A stretch of DNA of 64,000 nt, taken from Oceanospirillum multiglobuliferum. Lineage in GTDB: Bacteria > Pseudomonadota > Gammaproteobacteria > Pseudomonadales > Halomonadaceae. How positions within the stretch are numbered: position 1 is the first letter of the stretch; each line of letters starts with the position of its first letter. The stretch is taken from positions 97,424-161,423 of the forward strand of contig NZ_FUXG01000006.1 of the NCBI RefSeq assembly GCF_900167095.1, in the 5' to 3' direction. Shown one piece after another: positions 31,868 through 40,565 of the stretch. The notes beneath the pieces were generated by a model. It was not told the DNA's origin. It did no database searches and worked only from the letters and a program-made list of their open reading frames with translations. The translations under genes and the position numbers were made by a program.

Positions 31868-33691
31868 ATGTGTGGCATCGTCGGAGCAGTAGCTGCAAGG
31901 CCTGTGACCGCCATTCTATTGGAGGGCTTACGTCGTTTAGAGTATCGCGGATATGACTCTGCAGGTTTGGCTGTTTTTGATGGTGAGCAACTTCAGCGTT
32001 TACGTCGCATAGGCAAAGTGAATATTTTAGCTGAGGCAGAGCAGCAAGCGCCTCTTAAAGGTGTTATGGGAATTGCTCATACGCGTTGGGCTACACATGG
32101 TAAGCCTACAGAATACAACGCACACCCCCATATGTCTGGTGATAAATTAGCGGTAGTACATAATGGTATTATCGAGAACTTTGAGCCGTTAAAGGCTGCT
32201 TTGATAGCAGATGGTTTTGAGTTTACATCTGATACTGATACTGAAGTTATTGCTCACTTGATTGCGCAGGCTTTGCGCGTCAAGAATGACCTTCAAACTG
32301 CATTTCTAAGTACAGTCTCACAGCTAGAAGGTGCTTTTGCACTGGGCGTCGTACATACGGATTATCCGAATCAAATTTTGGCTTCTCGCAAGGGTAGTCC
32401 GTTGGTTTTAGGGGTCGGTATGGGAGAGAACTTTATCGCCTCTGACCAAATGGCTTTACTGCAAGTAACCGACCGTTTCATCTACTTAGAAGAGGGTGAT
32501 TTTGCTCAAGTTACAGCAGATGTAATTACCATATGGGATAAAAATCTCGATAAGGTTGAGCGAGAAATTAAGGTTTTCGAGCATGGCCTTTCAGTTGCTG
32601 AAAAAGGTGAGTTTCGCCACTTTATGCTGAAAGAGATTTATGAACAGCCTGAGGTGGTTAAAGCAACCTTACAAGGTCGTATTTCGGCAACTAAGTTATT
32701 GGAACAGGCCTTTGGCAATGGCGCTAGTGCTATTTTTGATCAAACTAAGCAAGTGCAAATTATCGCCTGTGGTACTAGCTATCATGCGGGTATGATTGCT
32801 AAGTATTGGTTAGAAGATATCGCGGGTATTCCTTGTGCGGTAGAAGTCGCTAGTGAATATCGTTATCGCAAGCATGTAGTGCCTGAAAACACCCTATTCC
32901 TAACGATCTCCCAGTCCGGTGAGACCGCCGACACTTTGGCTGCACTGCGAGAGGTGCAAGATAAGGTCTTAGCCAGTTTAACAATTTGCAATGTACCAGG
33001 TAGTTCTCTGGTGCGGGAGTCAGACTTGTCGCTGATGACCAATGCAGGGCCAGAAATCGGTGTTGCTTCAACCAAGGCGTTTACAACACAGCTTGTCGCA
33101 TTGCTTCTATTCACTTTAGCACTGGCACGTCGCTCTGGTTTATCTGAGGCTAGAGAGGCAGAAATTGTGGGTGCTTTGCATCAACTGCCAGAGTTACTGC
33201 TGGCAGCTGTCAAACTGGATGCAAGTATTGAAAGCTTGTCACGAGCTTTTGCGGAAAAGAACCACACACTATTTCTAGGCAGAGGTCCACTCTATCCTGT
33301 TGCAATGGAAGGTGCGTTAAAACTAAAAGAGATCTCTTATATTCACGCAGAAGCTTATCCTGCGGGTGAACTGAAGCACGGCCCGTTAGCGCTGGTTGAT
33401 AAAGACATGCCAGTAGTTGCAGTAGCACCTAACAATGCATTGTTAGACAAGCTCAAAGCAAATCTACAGGAGGTGAAAGCCCGTGGCGGTGAGCTGTTTG
33501 TGTTTGCAGGTGCTGATCATATTAAACCTGAAGAAGGTTTAAGAGTAGAACAGATGCCGGATGTACCAGAGATTTTAGAACCAATTGTTTACACCGTACC
33601 GCTACAGCTATTGAGCTATCATGTTGCAGTGTTGAAAGGCACAGATGTTGATCAGCCAAGAAACTTAGCAAAATCAGTTACGGTTGAGTAG
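31868..33691 (+). CDS. glmS: Glutamine-fructose-6-phosphate aminotransferase (isomerizing)
   Basis: This 607-residue enzyme makes glucosamine-6-phosphate from fructose-6-phosphate and glutamine. Seen: Cys2 nucleophile in MCGIVGAVA, the glutaminase motifs HTRWATHGKP and VHNGIIEN, two SIS domains (IACGTSYHAGMIAKYW and LGRGPLYPVAMEGALKLKEISYIHAEAY in parts) and the C-terminal DVDQPRNLAKSVTVE with the conserved end. GGAGAG precedes the ATG. There is no ribozyme upstream, as expected outside Firmicutes. Confidence 0.98.
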   Translation: MCGIVGAVAARPVTAILLEGLRRLEYRGYDSAGLAVFDGEQLQRLRRIGKVNILAEAEQQAPLKGVMGIAHTRWATHGKPTEYNAHPHMSGDKLAVVHNGIIENFEPLKAALIADGFEFTSDTDTEVIAHLIAQALRVKNDLQTAFLSTVSQLEGAFALGVVHTDYPNQILASRKGSPLVLGVGMGENFIASDQMALLQVTDRFIYLEEGDFAQVTADVITIWDKNLDKVEREIKVFEHGLSVAEKGEFRHFMLKEIYEQPEVVKATLQGRISATKLLEQAFGNGASAIFDQTKQVQIIACGTSYHAGMIAKYWLEDIAGIPCAVEVASEYRYRKHVVPENTLFLTISQSGETADTLAALREVQDKVLASLTICNVPGSSLVRESDLSLMTNAGPEIGVASTKAFTTQLVALLLFTLALARRSGLSEAREAEIVGALHQLPELLLAAVKLDASIESLSRAFAEKNHTLFLGRGPLYPVAMEGALKLKEISYIHAEAYPAGELKHGPLALVDKDMPVVAVAPNNALLDKLKANLQEVKARGGELFVFAGADHIKPEEGLRVEQMPDVPEILEPIVYTVPLQLLSYHVAVLKGTDVDQPRNLAKSVTVE

Positions 33692-33701
33692 TTACTAAAT
33701 G

Positions 33702-33731
33702 ATAGAAGGCTGCTAGATAGCGGCCTTCTAT
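33702..33731 (+). terminator. Hairpin after glmS
   Basis: ATAGAAGGC pairs with GCCTTCTAT around a 12-base centre, 10 bases after the glmS stop. No T tract follows, so termination strength is unclear. A second weak hairpin with five T (33835-33860) lies further on, ahead of the convergent small gene. Confidence 0.45.
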
Positions 33732-33858
33732 GATGGCTGGCCTAAATTAATAATGTTACAAGATCTCTACTACAGCGCAAAAAGCGATGTAGCTAAAATA
33801 TAGAAGAGTAGCTGTTTGAGAGCAGCCCTACCTGCTAGGTTGTGTGACCTAGGTGTTT

Positions 33859-34062
33859 TTAATTTTCAATATCAAAGTCGGAGTAGTCATCCAGCGACTT
33901 AATTAACTGCTTCTCTTCAAAGTGTTTCTCTATGCCTCGCCGAGCTTCCAAATGCTTTAGAGCCTCACTCTTTTTGCGCTCTTGGTGCTGCTCAACTTCA
34001 ATATTCATGAAAATATCAAAGATCTGCTCTTTCACTTGTTCTGTGGATGGGTTGTTTTTCAT
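33859..34062 (-). CDS. Small charged protein, possibly PA3496-like
   Basis: This 67-residue polypeptide is rich in E, K and D and contains no hydrophobic segment. It has a good ribosome site (GAGGGGTAAG before the ATG), which supports real translation. The C-terminal half, ARRGIEKHFEEKQLIKSLDDYSD, resembles small Pseudomonas proteins of the PA3496 type as I recall them, with a conserved ARRxIE...EEKxL core. The function of that family is uncertain. It lies alone between glmS and the RpiR regulator, on the opposite strand to both. Confidence 0.6.
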   Translation of the reverse strand: MKNNPSTEQVKEQIFDIFMNIEVEQHQERKKSEALKHLEARRGIEKHFEEKQLIKSLDDYSDFDIEN

Positions 34063-34246
34063 GACAGCTTACCCCTCAGTGCTTGAGGTTTGGAATCAAA
34101 TATAAAACCTACCAGAGTTTAATATAGCCTGTATGAAAATCATGTGACAAGGCTTAGCCGATAAACTCTTCAATAAAAAATGACGCTTTTAGACAGATAT
34201 AGGTAAAATAAAGAGATATTCGACTTTGGTAACCAGTGGTAAACCG

Positions 34247-35098
34247 GTGAAAGAAAACATTCTCGAAAAGATTCGTCACTCTAAAACGCAGTTCCGACGC
34301 TCAGAGCAAAAAGTGGCTGATTATGTGTTGAGCTACGCAAAAGAAGTGATTCATATGCGTATCGTTGATCTAGCAACAGAAGCTAATGTCAGCGAGCCTA
34401 CGGTTGTGCGTTTCTGCCGTGCTTTAGGTTGTGATGGTTTTCAAGACTTTAAGTTGCGCTTGGCACAAGTATTGGCGAAAGAAACCCGCTTTGCACAGTT
34501 CTCTATGAATGAAGATGACTCTGTTGGTGATTTTACCAATAGTATTTTTGATACTACGGCCAGTGCATTGCTAGCGGTGAAGAATCGTATTGATGTTGAA
34601 ATGCTACAACGGGCGATTAGAGTGTTAAGCATCTCTCAGCGTGTTGAGTTTTTTGGTTTTGGTGCGTCTGGTGCGGTGGCAACAGATGCACAGCATAAGT
34701 TTTTCCGTCTGCAAATGTCGACAGCAGCTTACTCAGATCCGCACATGCAGAATATGTCAGCCGTTACTTTATCTGATACCGATGTGGTGGTGGCAATATC
34801 TCAAACTGGCCGGACTAAAGCCCTGATGCAAAGTATTCAATTGGTACGTGAAGCAGGCGCTCATGTCATTGCACTTTGCCCAAGCGGTTCTCCTCTTGCG
34901 GAAATGGCAACGATACCGCTCTATATTGATGTGCCGGAAGATACTGAAATTTATACTCCAATGACCTCTCGCATTGCGCATTTAGTGGTTATTGATGTAC
35001 TGGCCGTAGGTGTCGCGAAAATGCGAGGTCCTAGGCTGGCAGAACATCTGAAGGCAGTAAAACGCAGTTTACATTCTTTAAGAATGCCTGAAGGTTGA
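34247..35098 (+). CDS. hexR: RpiR-family transcriptional regulator, HexR-like
   Basis: This protein of about 283 residues has an N-terminal HTH (FRRSEQKVADYVL, then VSEPTVVRFCRALGCDGFQDFK) and a C-terminal SIS sugar-phosphate domain (VEFFGFGASGAVATDAQHKFFRLQ, VVVAISQTGRT, PEDTEIYTPMTSRIAHLVVIDVLA). These segments match HexR, which represses Entner-Doudoroff and other carbon genes and responds to KDPG in Pseudomonas. No edd, zwf or eda genes are in the window. Placement next to glmS suggests a link to hexosamine metabolism, but this is inference. The start is unsure: GTG at 34247 aligns with the family, while TTG at 34226 in the same frame has AAGAGA upstream. Confidence 0.82.
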   Translation: MKENILEKIRHSKTQFRRSEQKVADYVLSYAKEVIHMRIVDLATEANVSEPTVVRFCRALGCDGFQDFKLRLAQVLAKETRFAQFSMNEDDSVGDFTNSIFDTTASALLAVKNRIDVEMLQRAIRVLSISQRVEFFGFGASGAVATDAQHKFFRLQMSTAAYSDPHMQNMSAVTLSDTDVVVAISQTGRTKALMQSIQLVREAGAHVIALCPSGSPLAEMATIPLYIDVPEDTEIYTPMTSRIAHLVVIDVLAVGVAKMRGPRLAEHLKAVKRSLHSLRMPEG

Positions 35099-35106
35099 TA
35101 TAAAGC

Positions 35107-35139
35107 TTACCAAGAGTTAGCACAACTAACTCTTGGTAA
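35107..35139. terminator. Hairpin between hexR and the EAL gene
   Basis: A perfect 14-bp stem (35107-35120 with 35126-35139) with a five-base CACAA loop lies between two convergent genes. T tracts are weak on both sides, but the stem length suggests a shared bidirectional terminator. Confidence 0.7.
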
Positions 35140-35145
35140 AACAGC

Positions 35146-38043
35146 TTAAGCGTTATAGCGTTCAACCAGTTCAAAGAAGGTCTGTGCAGGTACTGGCGGG
35201 CTGATTAAAAAACCTTGAGCATAATCACAGTGTTGATACTTTAAGAAATCAAGCTGTGCTCTAGTTTCCACTCCCTCTGCAACAATTTTCATATCAAGAT
35301 TATGTCCCAAAGCGATAATTGCTTTCGTCAGCGTTGCTTGTTGAGGGTCTGCGCTGGTGACTTCTTTCAAGAAACTGCGGTCTATTTTTAGGATATCTAA
35401 GGGAAAACGCTGTAAATAGCTGAGAGAAGAGTAACCTGTGCCAAAATCATCAATGGCAAGGGTAACGCCTAGGGCTTTAATCTGTTCTAGAATCTCCACA
35501 GTTCGTTCTGGGTCTTCAATTAAAGAGCTTTCAGTTAGCTCTAGTTCGATCAAATGGGCGGGTACCTTATGTGCTTTTATCGTATCACCAATAAATGAAA
35601 CTAGATCATTATGTAGCAACTGTTGAGCCGATAGGTTGACCGATACTTTGATGGATAAACCTTTGTTGAGCCAAGCACTAATCTGTTGGCAGGACTGCAC
35701 GAACACTTGTTCACCTACCGCAGATATTAAGCCTGTTTCTTCTGCAATAGGGATAAATGAACCAGGGGATACTAAGCCTGATTCTGGGTGGTTCCAGCGT
35801 ACAAGGGCTTCTGCCTCGTAGATTTTATTTTCTTTTAAGCAAACTTTTGGTTGGTAATATACGCATAGCTCATCTCGTTGTAGTGCTTTGCGTAGATCAT
35901 TCTCCATTTTTAGGCGCTCAAGTGAGCCAGTTTGCATCTCTTCTGAATAGAACTCGAAACCTGCGCCTCCAAGTTGTTTAACCTTATTCCGTGCTAGGTC
36001 AGCTTGGTTAACTAAGATGTTTAAGCCTCGGGTATGCTTTGGAAATAGGCTGATGCCTATGCTACTTGAGACGATAAGCTCATGTTCTTCAATCATGAAT
36101 GGAGTGTGTATTGTCGCAGCAACTTGCTCTGCAAGGGTGCTCACCTGATCAATATTGGTGTATTGATCAAAAATTAGGGCGAACTCATCAGCCCCTAAGC
36201 GTGCGATGGTGTCTACATTATGAATATGAGTGGTGAGACGTTCGGCAAGCTCTTGTAATAGCTGGTCGCCTACGTCGTGCCCTAATGTGTTGTTGATAGC
36301 TTTAAAGCGGTCAATATCGACTAACAGAAGTGCGACATTGGTTTTGTTCAGTCGTGCTTGGCTGATAGCGATATGAAGCCGGTCTTTGAATAGATTACGG
36401 TTTGCAACCCCTGTTAACTCATCATAGTTGGCAAGGTAACTGAGCTTTTCTTCCGCTTTCTTGCGTTGCGTAAGGTCTGTAAACATGCCCACAAAGTGAG
36501 AGTGCCCAGCTTGTTGCGATAGTACCCTATATATTTTCAACCATTCGGGAAAGCTTTCACCATTTTTTCGCTTTTCAATCAGCTCACCTTCCCAAACGCC
36601 AAACTGCATCAGCTGTTCTTTTATCTGGATGTTGAGCTTTAAATCCTGTCTCCACAGAGGGCTGTTCTCAAAGTGAATACCTAGCAACTCATCACTTTGA
36701 TAGCCTGTAATCTGACATAGTGCTTGGTTTAAAGTCGTGATTGTGAAGTTTTCATCCAGAATAAAAATGGCTTCATTGGAGCTTTCAAAAGCTTGCCAGA
36801 CCAGTTTGAGTTTTTCATCTTTTAGAAACTGTTCTGTAATATCCCTGCGTGTACCTATCATCTTCAAGGCTATTTGTGACTTTTGATCACGCTCTATAAC
36901 GCGCCCAGTATCTTCTAGCCAGCGCCATTGCCCCGATTTGTGTTGAATACGAAACTGTACTTTGAACTGGTCGGTAATGCCTTTTAAGTTATCCACAAGG
37001 GCAGAGCGTAGGATTGGATAGTCTTGAGGGTGTACTAAAGGCTTTAAGTGTCCCATAAAGTGGGGCATTTCATCGAATGAGTAACCGAAAAGCTGTTCGA
37101 AATGAGAGTGGAAAATCTCATCGGTTTGCAGGTTCCACTCCCATAAACCCAGTTCACTGGCTTCAACGGCCTTGCTATAACGTAGGCGGCTGCGCTCTAG
37201 CTCTAAGCCTGCAATATGCTGACGGTTAATCGCTTCTTGCAGCTGCTGGTTGCTGGTGCTGAGTGCTTGAGTACGTTCAACAACTTGCTGCTCTAGTAAT
37301 ACCTGTGCTTGTTGCAATTTGTGCTCTGCCGCCGTGCGAATGGCGACTTCATCTGCAAGTTGTGCATTCAGTTTTTGACTCTGTGCTTGTGCTTCTTGCA
37401 TTTGCGTAAGTAAAAACTGGTTTTTAACTTTTGCAGTCAAAGAGTCGACTAAGAATCGTTGGTTACGCCATGCACCGTATAATAAGAAGCAGAGAAAAAT
37501 GGCAATGATATAAGGCGATATTAAAGGGTGCTCAAGCTGTGCTTGATTGAGTAGTAGCGGTAAAAAAGCAGGTAAAATAAAGGCAAGGTAAGTGGTTAAA
37601 ACCGCTGAAAAAACGGCAGTGGCATAGATTGCAAGCCCTGTCATACAAATGATTACTGCAGACTCATGCAGCAAGCTTTCCGGAGTAAGTGTACTGACTA
37701 ACACTCCCCAGCAGCTGCCCACTAATAATCCTCCCAGTGAAAATAGATGTTTCCAGCGCGATAAATTCTCGCAGGATGTTTGCTGTACAAATGCTTTGTT
37801 CAGATGAATACCGCCATAAGTTAAACCTGCATAAACTAGCAGCCACAGCAGTAACAAAGGTTGAGCTTGGTAAGTCCAAAGCAAAGTGCAGCAAACCAGC
37901 GCGCAAGCCATGCCCAGCTGGTAGTAAGTCGTGGAATCTCGATACAGTAAGGTGATCTTTTCAGCCTGTAATGACTGAGCTATCGTTTTTGTGTCGTCGA
38001 TAGCTATTTGTGCGGCTGATCCCGATGAATTGGGTTGGGTCAT
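35146..38043 (-). CDS. Membrane PAS-PAS-GGDEF-EAL protein, probable cyclic-di-GMP phosphodiesterase
   Basis: This 965-residue signalling protein has several membrane helices at about 40-205, a coiled coil (about 205-290), two PAS domains (about 290-410 and 415-535), a GGDEF domain (about 545-705) and an EAL domain (about 715-960). The cyclase motif reads RLGADEFALIF, with A replacing the second G, so diguanylate cyclase activity is doubtful. The EAL domain keeps EALVRW, VNLSAQQL, ELTESSL, IDDFGTGYSSL, LKIDRSFL, VAEGVET and YAQGFLISPP, which together make an active phosphodiesterase likely. The GGDEF domain may sense GTP. The gene stands alone, divergent from uvrD. Confidence 0.9.
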   Translation of the reverse strand: MTQPNSSGSAAQIAIDDTKTIAQSLQAEKITLLYRDSTTYYQLGMACALVCCTLLWTYQAQPLLLLWLLVYAGLTYGGIHLNKAFVQQTSCENLSRWKHLFSLGGLLVGSCWGVLVSTLTPESLLHESAVIICMTGLAIYATAVFSAVLTTYLAFILPAFLPLLLNQAQLEHPLISPYIIAIFLCFLLYGAWRNQRFLVDSLTAKVKNQFLLTQMQEAQAQSQKLNAQLADEVAIRTAAEHKLQQAQVLLEQQVVERTQALSTSNQQLQEAINRQHIAGLELERSRLRYSKAVEASELGLWEWNLQTDEIFHSHFEQLFGYSFDEMPHFMGHLKPLVHPQDYPILRSALVDNLKGITDQFKVQFRIQHKSGQWRWLEDTGRVIERDQKSQIALKMIGTRRDITEQFLKDEKLKLVWQAFESSNEAIFILDENFTITTLNQALCQITGYQSDELLGIHFENSPLWRQDLKLNIQIKEQLMQFGVWEGELIEKRKNGESFPEWLKIYRVLSQQAGHSHFVGMFTDLTQRKKAEEKLSYLANYDELTGVANRNLFKDRLHIAISQARLNKTNVALLLVDIDRFKAINNTLGHDVGDQLLQELAERLTTHIHNVDTIARLGADEFALIFDQYTNIDQVSTLAEQVAATIHTPFMIEEHELIVSSSIGISLFPKHTRGLNILVNQADLARNKVKQLGGAGFEFYSEEMQTGSLERLKMENDLRKALQRDELCVYYQPKVCLKENKIYEAEALVRWNHPESGLVSPGSFIPIAEETGLISAVGEQVFVQSCQQISAWLNKGLSIKVSVNLSAQQLLHNDLVSFIGDTIKAHKVPAHLIELELTESSLIEDPERTVEILEQIKALGVTLAIDDFGTGYSSLSYLQRFPLDILKIDRSFLKEVTSADPQQATLTKAIIALGHNLDMKIVAEGVETRAQLDFLKYQHCDYAQGFLISPPVPAQTFFELVERYNA

Positions 38044-38202
38044 ATCAGATATAGACTCAAAATAGTGTTGTTATTGTTAGAGTACTCTATTTGGAGGCCT
38101 ACCATAGCAGATGCTTGTCAGACTAAGAACAGCTAGGAGACAGTTTTCAGTAACATATTATGATAGAGTTTCGCCTCAGTCTTACAGCGCAATAGTTGGA
38201 AA

Positions 38203-40428
38203 ATGATGGACGTTACACACCTGATTGACTCTCTTAATGATGCCCAGCGTGAAGCGGTTACCGCACCTTCACAGCACTTGCTTGTACTGGCAGGGGCTGG
38301 CAGCGGCAAAACTCGTGTTTTAGTCCACCGTATTGGCTGGTTAATTCAAGTTGAACATTGTTCACCGCATAGCATTATGGCCGTGACCTTTACCAATAAA
38401 GCAGCAGCAGAAATGCGAGCGCGGTTAGAGGCTCTACTTGGGTTACCCATGCGCCAATTTTGGGTAGGTACCTTTCATGGTATTGCCCATCGCTTATTAC
38501 GGACACACTGGAAAGATGCACGTTTGCCAGAGCACTTTCAAATTTTAGACTCTGATGATCAGTTGCGTCTAATCAAACGCCTAATGAAAGATCACAATAT
38601 TGATGATGAGCGCTGGCCCGCTAGGCAAGTGCAGGGCTATATCAATGGTCAGAAAGATGAAGGTCGCCGAGCCACCTACTTCACTGATACGGGTGACCCT
38701 TATCTTCGAGTGATGAATCAGCTTTATAGCCTGTATGAAGAGCACTGCCAGCGCCTTGGTCTTGTGGATTTTGGTGAGCTTCTACTACGTGCCCATGAAC
38801 TATTACGTGATAATCCCCTGCTATTACGCCACTACCAAGAGCGTTTCCGTCATATTTTAGTAGATGAGTTTCAAGACACTAATACAGTGCAGTATGCATG
38901 GCTGCGTCTGCTGACTAGTGGCGATAATATCCTGACCGTTGTGGGCGATGACGATCAGTCGATTTATGGCTGGCGAGGTGCGAAGGTTGAAAATATCCAT
39001 CAGTTCAACCGAGACTTTTCTGGCAGCAAGATGGTGCGCTTGGAGCAGAACTATCGCTCGACCAAAACCATTCTTGATGCGGCTAACGGCCTGATTGCCA
39101 ACAATTATGACCGCTTAGGTAAAGCGTTATGGACAGAGGGCGACTCAGGTGAGCCGATCTCCCTTTATGCAGGGTTCAATGAGCAAGATGAGGCTCGCTT
39201 TATCGTCGATAGTATCAAACGCTGGGTACAAGAGGGTAATGCCCGTAGTCAAGCGGCTGTTTTATATCGCTCTAATGCACAGTCTCGGGTGTTAGAAGAA
39301 GCCCTCATACGTTCAGGTATGCCTTATCGCATTTATGGCGGTCAGCGCTTTTATGAGCGTTTAGAGATTAAAAATGCTTTGGCTTATTTACGCTTGATAC
39401 TGAACCGAAATGATGATGCTGCGGTCGAACGAGTGATTAACACGCCGACACGTGGCATCGGTGCCAAAACCTTAGACTTGATGCGAGAGCTGGCGCGCAA
39501 TGAAGGCTGCTCCTTATGGGAGGCTGCGGTTCACAGTATCAATAATAAGCTCCTGACCGCTCGTGCTGTAGGTGCGCTAATGGGTTTTATGAGTTTGATT
39601 GACGAGCTTGAAGATCAAGCCCATGAACTCCCACTGTATGAACTGGTAGATCATGTGATTGAGCGTTCAGGTCTGATTCCTTTTCATCAACAAGAGAAAG
39701 GCGAAAAGGGCCAAGCACGAGTAGAAAACTTAGAAGAGCTTGTCACCGCTGCCCGCAGCTATAATCCAGAGCCTCAAACTGAAACCGGATTTGAGGATGA
39801 GGACGAAGGGGTTGATACCGCCAGTTTGCTACAAAGCTTTTTGGCTGAAGCGGCACTGGACGCAGGCGAACAACAAGCAGATGAGTATGAAGATGCTGTG
39901 CAGCTGATGACATTGCACTCTGCAAAAGGCTTAGAGTTTCCACTGGTATTTTTAGCTGGCGTTGAAGAGGGATTATTCCCGCATAAAATGTCGATGGAAG
40001 ATCCGAGCCGGTTACAAGAAGAGCGGAGGCTTTGTTATGTAGGGGTAACCCGTGCAATGCAAAAACTCTATATCACTTATGCAGAGATGCGTCGCTTGCA
40101 TGGTAAAGAAACCTACAACAGCCCTTCGCGTTTTGTGCGTGAAATTCCAGCAGAGTTAGTGGAAGAAGTGCGCCTGAGAGGCCAAGTTTCAAGACCTGTT
40201 AGCAGCAGCTACAACCGTCAGCCGAGCCGTTGGGCACAAACTGAACCTGTTGATAGTGGCGATGGAGTAGTCTTAATGGTGGGGCAAAGAGTACAACATG
40301 CTGTTTTTGGTGAGGGTGTTGTACTAAATTATGAGGGTCAAGGGCCAAAAGCCCGTATTCAGGTGGCCTTCGAGTCTGAAGGTGAGAAGTGGTTGATGGC
40401 AGGTTTTGCTAAACTTGAAGCGCTGTAA
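38203..40428 (+). CDS. uvrD: DNA helicase II UvrD
   Basis: This 741-residue superfamily 1A 3'-5' helicase serves nucleotide excision and mismatch repair. Seen: LNDAQREAVTAP (Q motif), Walker A AGAGSGKTRVLVHR, TFTNKAAAEMR, VDEFQDTN, GDDDQSIYGWRGA, QNYRS, LMTLHSAKGLEFP and CYVGVTRAMQ, all seven helicase motifs in order, and the C-terminal Tudor-like GQRVQHAVFGEGVV segment that contacts RNA polymerase in E. coli. A second ATG directly follows the first; either could be used. Confidence 0.97.
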   Translation: MMDVTHLIDSLNDAQREAVTAPSQHLLVLAGAGSGKTRVLVHRIGWLIQVEHCSPHSIMAVTFTNKAAAEMRARLEALLGLPMRQFWVGTFHGIAHRLLRTHWKDARLPEHFQILDSDDQLRLIKRLMKDHNIDDERWPARQVQGYINGQKDEGRRATYFTDTGDPYLRVMNQLYSLYEEHCQRLGLVDFGELLLRAHELLRDNPLLLRHYQERFRHILVDEFQDTNTVQYAWLRLLTSGDNILTVVGDDDQSIYGWRGAKVENIHQFNRDFSGSKMVRLEQNYRSTKTILDAANGLIANNYDRLGKALWTEGDSGEPISLYAGFNEQDEARFIVDSIKRWVQEGNARSQAAVLYRSNAQSRVLEEALIRSGMPYRIYGGQRFYERLEIKNALAYLRLILNRNDDAAVERVINTPTRGIGAKTLDLMRELARNEGCSLWEAAVHSINNKLLTARAVGALMGFMSLIDELEDQAHELPLYELVDHVIERSGLIPFHQQEKGEKGQARVENLEELVTAARSYNPEPQTETGFEDEDEGVDTASLLQSFLAEAALDAGEQQADEYEDAVQLMTLHSAKGLEFPLVFLAGVEEGLFPHKMSMEDPSRLQEERRLCYVGVTRAMQKLYITYAEMRRLHGKETYNSPSRFVREIPAELVEEVRLRGQVSRPVSSSYNRQPSRWAQTEPVDSGDGVVLMVGQRVQHAVFGEGVVLNYEGQGPKARIQVAFESEGEKWLMAGFAKLEAL

Positions 40429-40565
40429 AAAATGCTTCACAGGCAGATTTGTTTATCAGCAAGCAAGATAGTGTATGCGCTCTAAAAATCTGATAGTGTC
40501 AGACGCGGATAGACATCAAGCGATTAAAATACAACAAGAAATATACGCAACAGGAGCTACCTAGC

